From: Candidatus Nitrosopolaris nunavutensis
GTDB taxonomy: Archaea; Thermoproteota; Nitrososphaeria; Nitrososphaerales; Nitrososphaeraceae
DNA length: 7,161 nucleotides
Direction of reading: 5' to 3'
NCBI GenBank assembly: GCA_002501855.1
Contig: DAOM01000160.1
Span: 2,610 to 9,770, forward strand
Part shown: positions 1 to 4,918 of the stretch, piece after piece
Numbering within the stretch: the first letter of the stretch is position 1
Layout: the number at the start of each line of letters is the position of its first letter
Position numbers and translations under genes: made by a program
Notes under the pieces: generated by a model
Databases searched by the model: none
Told to the model about the DNA's origin: nothing
Seen by the model: only the letters and a program-made list of their open reading frames with translations

Positions 1-131
1 CAATAAATGAGTCAATAAATGAGAGTGTGGCCATCTATTGTTTTTATCCACTGATTGCCTGGTCTCTATCCATAGAAACATCCGACTCATCCACTAATAG
101 TTGTTTCATTAGCAAAGAATTAGTTGTAGTA

Positions 132-1022
132 TTATCTCTGAGGAATTATTTCCAGATCTCGTCGTTGCAGTTGTATGATTTTGCAATCTTCTTTTTTGTG
201 GCTAGTATTTCGATTGTTTACTTGGACAAAAAGGCGGTTGTCGGATTCGCCGTTTGTAATTTGTATACATTTATCAATACTTGGTAAAAGCATTTGAGAG
301 TACTCAGAAGGCTGATCACAGCGTAAGTTTACAATAACTGATGTATTGGTTGAGAGTTGTCGTATTGAAGTTGTAATTTCTTTTACCAATCGCCTACTTT
401 CACCAACTCTCACTTGCGGGTCTTCTAAGAACATGCGAAGTATATCTGAAATAATAATGATCTTGGTATCGAATTTACGAACAACGTTTGGTAATTCATA
501 AGTGACTAAATTTGCTAATTGATAAATTGTGAAAGGCCTACTTACAATTATTCTCTTCAAGATATCTTTGATATCAAGTCCATATTGGCGCGCGAAATTC
601 ACACAACTATAAATATCTGAACTGTTTCCAGCATCAATAATTATTACGTTAGGAGAACCAAATCCACCATGGCTCTCTGGTAGTAAAGCGCTAATACACA
701 GTCTTTCGATAAGAATTTTTGAATGGTTTCCGACTAAGCATATGCATTCGCCAATTCCAAGTTTCAAAATAGAATCTATTTTTTCAATATCAAATCTTAA
801 TCTAGAAGCAGTATGGAATTTTGGTGGAAATAATAGTGATGCTGTTGAATTACTATTATCTTGTTGTGGTGTCAGCGCTCTTTTTAGACTCTCTGAAAGT
901 AGACAACCACATTTTGGGCATTCTTCAGACGATCGTATAAAATCAATAGACTTGTCTGTCTCCGTCAGAAGTGTGCTACACTCTGAGCAGAAATATTGCA
1001 AAAGCGGACGTCCATGAGCCAT
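132..1022 (-). CDS. Zinc-ribbon RecA-fold protein (RadA/Rad51-like paralogue) with degenerate Walker A
   Basis: This 296-residue protein starts at an ATG (1022-1020). Residues 12-40 form a zinc ribbon: CSEC at 12-15 and CPKC at 35-38. Residues 75-296 resemble the RadA/Rad51 ATPase core. The stretch ARQYGLDIKDILKRIIVSRP (144-163) matches the family's pattern between strand and helix, followed by a YQLANLV segment. A Walker B-like strand KIIIISDIL lies at 187-195. The Walker A region (about 91-103, GECICLVGNHSK) lacks the GKT signature, so ATP hydrolysis is doubtful. By family, such paralogues assist or modulate recombination, or act as KaiC/RadA-like regulators; the actual role here is unknown. 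It stands alone, with its own TATA box at the right distance for a leaderless transcript. The RecA-fold call is fairly sure; a DNA-repair role is inference. Confidence 0.75.
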   Translation of the reverse strand: MAHGRPLLQYFCSECSTLLTETDKSIDFIRSSEECPKCGCLLSESLKRALTPQQDNSNSTASLLFPPKFHTASRLRFDIEKIDSILKLGIGECICLVGNHSKILIERLCISALLPESHGGFGSPNVIIIDAGNSSDIYSCVNFARQYGLDIKDILKRIIVSRPFTIYQLANLVTYELPNVVRKFDTKIIIISDILRMFLEDPQVRVGESRRLVKEITTSIRQLSTNTSVIVNLRCDQPSEYSQMLLPSIDKCIQITNGESDNRLFVQVNNRNTSHKKEDCKIIQLQRRDLEIIPQR

Positions 1023-1030
1023 TAAATATG

Positions 1031-1070
1031 TTACCGTATCGTACGTAATAAAGGACGTATAATACCGTAA
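1031..1070. repeat. Imperfect inverted repeat centred on the promoter of the RecA-fold gene
   Basis: The left arm (1031-1046) and right arm (1055-1070) are 16 bases each and match as inverted repeats at 13 of 16 positions, around an 8-base spacer. The arm ends read TTAC and GTAA. The TATA box lies within and beside the spacer, so a dimeric regulator bound here would block TBP/TFB. A function as an operator is inference from position and symmetry. Confidence 0.4.
1046..1052 (-). promoter_or_regulatory. TATA box for the zinc-ribbon RecA-fold gene
   Basis: TTTATTA on the minus strand is centred about 27 bases before the ATG at 1022. That is the spacing expected for a leaderless archaeal transcript starting at or next to the start codon. 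A second copy of the same 9-base block CGTAATAAA (plus strand) lies 22 bases further upstream (1066-1074). Confidence 0.5.
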
Positions 1071-1380
1071 TAAATTCGGCGAGCCAATACTAAAAGAGAT
1101 GTTTTTTTATTACTACTTACTCAGACTGGGTCCTATGAGAAATTTCTTAGAGAAGGTGATAAGGTATTAAGATATAGACAACTAAATAAATTCATATGAA
1201 ATACAGTCTATCGACAATGTAATGTCACTACTTATTCTGCTTTTTATCAATTTAAAATAAATGACGGGCATTGCTTTTTAATCTGCTGAGTAAGCCGGTT
1301 GCCGTCCTAATTATATGGGTTGTTCCCAATCATGACTTTAGCAGATTTTTGTTTATTAAGATCAGATTTTTGGCATTTTA
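1071..1380. other. Gene-free AT-rich spacer
   Basis: No convincing reading frame, RNA gene or repeat was found between the promoter dyad of the RecA-fold gene and the GC-rich relic to the right. There is a run of seven T at about 1101-1107 on the plus strand, but no plus-strand gene ends before it. The 1307-1576 minus-strand frame is an antisense shadow of the relic. Confidence 0.5.
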
Positions 1381-1800
1381 TCAAATAAATCTTCGTATGA
1401 AAAAGTAGAGTTAACTTTGATACCAGAAGAAGAAATGGCTGAAGAATCCAATGACGTTGCACCTTCAGCTTTGAATAACGCGAGTCTTTGGGCGCACGTA
1501 GCAAGGATGTAAGAAGAGTTTTCGATATTCCGAGCAGTAAAGATCTACGCTGACGACGACGACAGGGGTGGCGCATCGGACGGCCTTGATTCGGACGCGG
1601 CGGGTAATATTCACTCGACCAATTATGAACACAAGGCGATCTTGCGTCGACGTCCAGACAGAGAATAGGAGACGGCGACGCACGACCAGCGGCTCTTATG
1701 ACCGGACAATCTCTCGCTGGCAGCGAACGGGTATCTCTACGTCACGGCTGTGGTTAACTGAATATTTCAGATCACATAGGAGTGGATTATATTGGTTTTT
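1381..1800 (+). pseudogene. Remnant of a major-royal-jelly/yellow family gene (L-dopachrome tautomerase-related)
   Basis: Plus-strand frame 1 gives GGASDGLDSDAAGNIHSTNY from about 1567, then EHKAILRRRPD, an interrupted HDQRLL-PDNLSLAANGYLYV, and TA. This follows the C-terminal propeller pattern of MRJP/yellow proteins: SDGL-D--G-IY-T-YEH-AI-RR-PDG, then LLWPDTLS---DGYLY-T. Stops interrupt the same frame at 1510-1512 (TAA), 1666-1668 (TAG), 1699-1701 (TGA, where the family has Trp) and 1759-1761 (TGA). Upstream, 1381-1509 is open in that frame and may be its more decayed middle part, but that part is not recognisable with certainty. The core is about 57% GC over 1561-1680, against about 30% in 1381-1440, which suggests transfer from a GC-rich, perhaps bacterial, donor followed by decay. 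Full-length relatives are about 350-400 residues, so the N-terminal half is missing. The core 1555-1755 is sure; the outer limits are approximate. Confidence 0.65.
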
Positions 1801-1823
1801 AGTTTCGAATATTATTACTGAAT

Positions 1824-2315
1824 TTAGATAGAAGTTATGCTCATCCTTGAGTCTTTATTAACCCGATGTTTATCTATGAATCCTGATGTCGCAGCAATCA
1901 CATATTTAGCGGGTTCTGTATTTTTATAAGTGCAGTCAGCCATATCAAAGGTGCTCTTACATGGAGGTACGTCTTTTACCATATATACTACATTTCCATT
2001 TTCGTCAAACCAAATTAGATCAAGATTGTACCCTATATTTAAGAGCCACATTGAATACAGATCTGGCTTGTCATAAACTAGAATCATCGCGGAATTAAAT
2101 GGCATTTTTTCATGCCTGAACATAAGCCATCTTTCTTTTTCTGCACTAGACTTTGCAACCTCAACCTTAATTACATCATGATTTATCCTAACTGTTCCTA
2201 CAGGAAAGCCTGCAGGTGCATTTTTGACTCCTGGTGGAATAAACACAAGACCTAGCACGCCTAATGCAATAGCCGTAATCATAACTGGGACTAGAACTGC
2301 TATTTTGTGCACCAT
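1824..2315 (-). CDS. Membrane-anchored DUF192 protein
   Basis: This is a 163-residue protein. Residues 5-27 form one hydrophobic segment, either a signal anchor or an uncleaved signal, so the rest probably lies outside the membrane. Residues 41-163 match the DUF192 family: VEVAKSSAEKERWLMFR (51-67) corresponds to the family's VEVA-T---R--GLMFR, then MWLLNIGYNLDLIWFDENG (89-107), VPPCK (116-120), and CTY (128-130), with AKYVI and a terminal SGF---H-V--DS-MSI. Family members are small beta proteins, often exported, with no established biochemical activity. Cys119 and Cys128 are at the usual family positions and could pair outside the cell. The family's GLM is WLM here and the usual WMKNT is WLLNI, both mild deviations. 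The start is an ATG (2315-2313). No clear TATA box at leaderless distance is seen. It converges with the royal-jelly-type relic. Confidence 0.85.
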   Translation of the reverse strand: MVHKIAVLVPVMITAIALGVLGLVFIPPGVKNAPAGFPVGTVRINHDVIKVEVAKSSAEKERWLMFRHEKMPFNSAMILVYDKPDLYSMWLLNIGYNLDLIWFDENGNVVYMVKDVPPCKSTFDMADCTYKNTEPAKYVIAATSGFIDKHRVNKDSRMSITSI

Positions 2316-2719
2316 GGTAAGTCAACAAAATACACTAGTTATTGGTTTTTTGTCAGTGTTGGTAATTGTGAAATTCATGTTCTCTATTTTGCTTGATGTT
2401 GAATCAAAGCGTTTCCCATTTCCGTTTCAGCCGGTCACTAGTTATACAATATAGATTTGTTGTCGTCTTTATAATTGCCATTAGTATTCTAAGTTGATGT
2501 TGCTTTTCGTATTATCGCTCGAGTTCACTTTAGTTGCGGAACTGCCTGGGGAAAAAGCGGTAGAAGTGTAATGCAAGCCTCTTTCTTCGGTCTGCATACT
2601 TGAAATCAAATACTTTCTACAAGTAGATTGAGTGTCTTATTATATTAATATTTTTAGAAGTCCATTAAATAATTTTTTTCTGGCTTATAGCCTGGTTGAG
2701 CCTGTTTTTCAATTATTAA
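2316..2719. other. Gene-free spacer between DUF192 and the small zinc protein
   Basis: Some 400 bases with no convincing gene. A plus-strand 24-codon frame (2497-2571) contains FTLVAELPGE, faintly like the VAELPG motif of small heat-shock proteins, but it is too short to call. The right part (about 2640-2720) is very AT-rich. No tRNA, rRNA or direct repeat of note was seen. Confidence 0.45.
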
Positions 2720-2950
2720 TTAATTATTCAGCATATCAAGTGGTATATTCTTCGCAATTACTCGTTCAATAAGTTCCCGCACTAAAAGCTCCTTACATTC
2801 AATACAGAAATATGCTTCCTTGAACGTCAAACTATGATTGGGCATAAGGACAGGTCCAAAGCTAGGGTTACCTTTGCATTCTGGTACGGCACATGTACGT
2901 TCTTGTTTGTGTTTCATTTTGATATCTCTATCGGGACATTCATTTAGCAT
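2720..2950 (-). CDS. Small zinc-binding hypothetical protein (CxxxxC...CxxC)
   Basis: This is a 76-residue protein from the ATG at 2950. Cys20 and Cys25 (CAVPEC) and Cys49 and Cys52 (CIEC), with His39 between them, suggest one structural zinc site. The C-terminal part (53-70) looks helical: KELLVRELIERVIAKNIP. The ATG at 2950 is preceded by GGAGG with a 9-base gap, which is why it is preferred over the TTG that would add 20 residues (to 3010). The start overlaps the stop of a possible upstream small ORF as ATGCTAA, the layout of translationally coupled genes. The family is not recognised; a DNA- or RNA-binding or adaptor role is only a possibility. It is probably real, because the ribosome site, cysteine pairs and open frame agree. 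Confidence 0.6.
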   Translation of the reverse strand: MLNECPDRDIKMKHKQERTCAVPECKGNPSFGPVLMPNHSLTFKEAYFCIECKELLVRELIERVIAKNIPLDMLNN

Positions 2951-3120
2951 ATAAGACTTCCTCCATATATCCCGAAGATTGAAGAGTCGTGTTTTGGTCC
3001 TGCAGGACAAGTCAATTCGAATGGAACCAAAACAACGCTATTGTTTTGGTGCGAACCTAAAATATATGTCATCGTGAATACAGGTCTAAGACGTCTTCTG
3101 TATTTAACACGTCCTATCAT
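2944..3120 (-). CDS. Possible small ORF coupled to the downstream zinc protein
   Basis: A 58-residue frame from the ATG at 3120 (65 residues if the TTG at 3141 is used), beginning MIGRVKYRRRLRPVFTM. It ends in TAA that overlaps the ATG of the next gene by seven bases (ATGCTAA). A GGGAGAG stretch lies nine bases before the ATG. No domain is recognised. The basic N-terminus is followed by a mixed, partly hydrophobic region with single cysteines at the end. It could equally be the untranslated leader of the downstream gene that happens to be open. The overlap and ribosome-site-like sequence are the only support. Confidence 0.28.
   Translation of the reverse strand: MIGRVKYRRRLRPVFTMTYILGSHQNNSVVLVPFELTCPAGPKHDSSIFGIYGGSLIC
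2960..2964 (-). promoter_or_regulatory. Shine-Dalgarno site GGAGG setting the start at 2950
   Basis: GGAGG on the minus strand ends 9 bases before the ATG at 2950. Most other genes in the window look leaderless, so this site is unusual here. It fits translation from within a longer transcript that also covers the upstream small ORF. Confidence 0.55.
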
Positions 3121-3174
3121 TTTAGGTTTCTCTCCCTGCAATGCCTGAGAAGAAAAAGACTTCCGTTAGTTGCC

Positions 3175-3187
3175 TACAGTCACTGTA
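3175..3187. repeat. Perfect 13-base palindrome TACAGTCACTGTA
   Basis: Six-base arms around a central C, lying in the divergent gap between the small minus-strand ORFs (starting at 3120) and the plus-strand C2H2 mini-gene. It could be an operator half-site pair. Palindromes this short occur by chance in a few kilobases. Confidence 0.2.
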
Positions 3188-3351
3188 ACAATCGTTTAAA
3201 ATTTATATGGATGGTTTTGCCCTGTCAGGAAATACTGTCTCTGGAATCTTGATTCTAATCGAGGTCAATAAGAATATCCTCATAAACAGAATTCAATGGA
3301 TGATCAAGTGTAAACAGGTATTGGAAAATTACCTAGATAATTACCGGTTAG

Positions 3352-3357
3352 TATATT
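3352..3357 (+). promoter_or_regulatory. TATA box for the C2H2 mini-gene
   Basis: TATATT is centred about 27 bases before the ATG at 3382, the spacing for a leaderless archaeal transcript. It supports the mini-gene being transcribed despite its small size. Confidence 0.45.
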
Positions 3358-3381
3358 CATCTCAAATTTAATCTATCAGTA

Positions 3382-3477
3382 ATGCAGTTCAATTTATTCG
3401 GAAAGAAATTCAAATGTATCGTTTGCGGAAAGAAATTTAAGACTGAAGTAGAATTAGAACAACACCGGGGCACATAA
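3382..3477 (+). CDS. 31-residue single C2H2 zinc-finger protein, truncated before the last ligand
   Basis: The frame reads MQFNLFGKKFKC, then IVCGKKFKTEVELEQHRGT and TAA. It carries Cys12, Cys15, Phe19, Leu25 and His28, the spacing C-x2-C-x3-F-x5-L-x2-H of a classical C2H2 finger. The second histidine, expected 3-5 residues after His28, is missing because TAA (3475-3477) follows Thr31. The codon right after the stop is CAC (His), followed by AAA AAA TAA. One sense codon in place of the stop would therefore complete the finger as H-x4-H in a 35-residue protein. One-finger mini-proteins with an N-terminal FG-K stretch are familiar in thaumarchaea (from memory, not searched). It is monocistronic, with a TATA box upstream and a T-run downstream. 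It may bind nucleic acid or be a dead copy. Confidence 0.6.
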   Translation: MQFNLFGKKFKCIVCGKKFKTEVELEQHRGT

Positions 3478-3495
3478 CACAAAAAATAAGTCATC

Positions 3496-3505
3496 TTTTT
3501 TATTT
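3496..3505 (+). terminator. T-rich terminator after the C2H2 mini-gene
   Basis: TTTTTTATTT begins 19 bases after the stop of the mini-gene on the same strand. Oligo-T tracts are the usual archaeal intrinsic termination signal. An A-run before it could pair weakly with it. Confidence 0.4.
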
Positions 3506-3586
3506 CGCATATTGCTACTACAATGAAACCAAACCTTCTGATTTAGTAACATCAGATGGATACTCTAATATCTCGTAAGGCATCTG

Positions 3587-3913
3587 CTAATAGAAGTTTC
3601 TCTTAACGTAGATAAAAAGATCAAAACAGCAATCGGGTAGTAAACGAGTACCATCACCTTCAATAACAAAATGATTGTGGGTCTTTGGTCTAGATCCTTT
3701 CACCTTCATCTGATACATGAGTAACTTAATAATCAGAGTTCCGATTACCATCAGTGCAATCACATACAATGTTTTATTATTGGTGATCGAACTACTATTA
3801 CTGGTTCTGTATTCAATCAGGGATTTATCCCTTGTTTGGTAATGGCTGTAGAATCCAGAGACTGGGTTTGTACAAGATACTACGTGACCTTGCTTAGGTG
3901 CGTTAAGTTTGAA
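3587..3913 (-). pseudogene. Start-less open frame for a single-pass membrane protein, probable gene fragment
   Basis: The minus-strand frame is open for 108 codons between TAG at 3916-3914 and TAG at 3589-3587. The first ATG comes late, inside the membrane segment; a TTG lies at 3769. The reading runs from a polar, Ser/Asn-rich part (including SNSSSITNNKT) into a hydrophobic helix, YVIALMVIGTLIIKLLMY, then a basic MKVKGSRPK and a C-terminal domain with Cys-Cys, ending FIYVKRNFY. This is the order of an extracellular tail, one membrane helix and a cytoplasmic end. So long an open frame is unlikely by chance in this AT-rich sequence, yet no start fits. It is probably the 3' part of a gene whose 5' end was lost, or a gene with an unusual start. 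It begins just after the stop of the WrbA gene (3929). The family is not recognised. Confidence 0.35.
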
Positions 3914-3928
3914 CTAAGACGGTACTTG

Positions 3929-4558
3929 TCAGACAAGCTTCCCAGCTATCTCTGCGACTCTTCTTCCCAATGCTCTTGCCACTTTGATATCTGCTTCTTC
4001 GATTTCTTTATTGGCAAGCATTCCTACTATTCTGCTAGGTCCATATGGGCTGCCGCTCTCTGTAAGTTCTGGTACAGAATATGGGACACCCACTATTATC
4101 ATGCCATGGTGCAGCATAGGAAACATCATGGAAATTGCAGTACTCTCTTGACCGCCGTGAACAGATGCTGCACTGGTAAAAACTGCACCAACTTTTCCTA
4201 CTAGAGAACCATTCACCCATAAACTGCTAGTTCCGTCCCACAATGCCTTCATGGGTGCTGCCATATTGCCAAACCTAGTAGGAGAACCAAAAATTATCGC
4301 GGCATACTGAGGCAGTTCATTTACTAAATTCTCGATTGGTGTTGTAGGATACCTATCATTTAGATCTTCGACTACTTTACTCCAAGCTGGGTTCTGGGAT
4401 ACAACTTCCATAGGAACGTCATCTGCGATTCTTCTCATGGCAACATTAATTCCTGATATTTCCTTAGCGCCGTATGCTATTTCTTCAGCCATTTTTGCAG
4501 TGTTTCCAAATCTGCTGTAAAACAAAATCATTATCTTTATCACCCTCTTTTCTGACAT
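3929..4558 (-). CDS. wrbA: WrbA-type flavodoxin-fold NAD(P)H:quinone oxidoreductase
   Basis: This 209-residue cytoplasmic FMN protein, from the ATG at 4558, resembles WrbA (E. coli form 198 residues). By family it transfers two electrons from NAD(P)H to quinones, which avoids semiquinone radicals and helps in redox stress. Visible motifs are the FMN phosphate loop SRFGNT (15-20), GSPTRFGNMAAPMKALWDGT (91-110), LWVNGSLVGKVGAVF (113-127), GGQE (135-138), LHHGMIIVGVPYS (149-161) and SGSPYG (168-173). The frame stays open to an ATG at 4648, but the extra 30 residues are not family-like. GTG at 4543 or ATG at 4534 are also possible, since E. coli WrbA aligns from about residue 6. A TATA-like box at 4573-4581 would start transcripts near 4550, which slightly favours the later starts. 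No partner gene is evident. Confidence 0.9.
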   Translation of the reverse strand: MSEKRVIKIMILFYSRFGNTAKMAEEIAYGAKEISGINVAMRRIADDVPMEVVSQNPAWSKVVEDLNDRYPTTPIENLVNELPQYAAIIFGSPTRFGNMAAPMKALWDGTSSLWVNGSLVGKVGAVFTSAASVHGGQESTAISMMFPMLHHGMIIVGVPYSVPELTESGSPYGPSRIVGMLANKEIEEADIKVARALGRRVAEIAGKLV

Positions 4559-4572
4559 CATGCCATCATTTT

Positions 4573-4581
4573 TTAAATATA
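4573..4581 (-). promoter_or_regulatory. TATA-like box upstream of wrbA
   Basis: TATATTTAA on the minus strand is centred near 4577, which predicts initiation around 4550. That lies inside the longest reading frame and argues against a start at 4648. It leaves a few bases of leader before GTG 4543 or ATG 4534. Confidence 0.35.
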
Positions 4582-4691
4582 CCATGTTATTTAACTTAGA
4601 GGCTGCTTTTACCACAAGAAAACACGTTCTACTACCCACGCAGATCATTGTTTGGACTTTTCTACAACCATTTTGTTAACATCTATCCTTG

Positions 4692-4784
4692 CTAACAACT
4701 CTTCTTAGATTCGAACAGAAAAGCGCCGTCCGGAGTGATCCGTATCGTGCGACCTCTGATTTCGGGTGTATCTATAAGCTGTGG
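4692..4784 (-). pseudogene. Thirty-codon coding relic (C-terminal fragment), family unknown
   Basis: The minus strand is open from TAA (4787-4785) to TAG (4694-4692) and reads PQLIDTPEIRGRTIRITPDG, then AFLFESKKSC. The IRITPDG-FLFES ending resembles the C-terminal hairpin of winged-helix proteins (ITPEG--LLE). The core is GC-richer than the flanks and has no start codon. It is probably the tail of a lost gene. The similarity is loose and could be chance. The remainder of the 4559-4918 spacer holds the wrbA TATA-like box and otherwise nothing I can assign. Confidence 0.25.
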
Positions 4785-4918
4785 TTATTTTAAAAATAGC
4801 GAAGACGTATCAGAAAATTAGTTCAACACGCAATCATAAACTAGACACGATCATGATTCCAAAAGCTTTTTTTATGGACAATAAGACCTAAATCGAGTGC
4901 TCTAATCTTATTAATGTG

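Noticed and set aside
1..24. Two tandem copies of CAATAAATGAG
   Set aside because: Only two short copies at the window edge; they may continue to the left but cannot be judged here.
27..287. Plus-strand 86-residue frame
   Set aside because: Mostly antisense to the end of the RecA-fold gene, with no motif, TATA box or ribosome site; its apparent hydrophobic segment comes from the complementary strand's coding pattern.
1465..1831. Arg-rich frames on both strands in the GC-rich island
   Set aside because: These are shadows of the royal-jelly-type relic; only plus-strand frame 1 shows a family pattern, and the others are low-complexity Arg/Val strings.
2497..2571. 24-codon frame with VAELPGE, like a small heat-shock protein motif
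   Set aside because: Only one short motif matches and neither flank continues an alpha-crystallin domain.
3207..3371. Plus-strand 54-residue frame starting MDGFALSGNTV
   Set aside because: No promoter at a fitting distance, no motif, and it runs over the promoter of the C2H2 mini-gene; a frame of this length can be chance.
3836..4204. Plus-strand 122-residue frame
   Set aside because: Antisense to wrbA, which has clear family motifs; the plus-strand reading is Cys/His-rich without order.
4680..4770. Possible tRNA, from a TTCGAA stretch resembling a T-loop
   Set aside because: The flanking bases do not form a T-stem and no anticodon arm or acceptor stem can be built.
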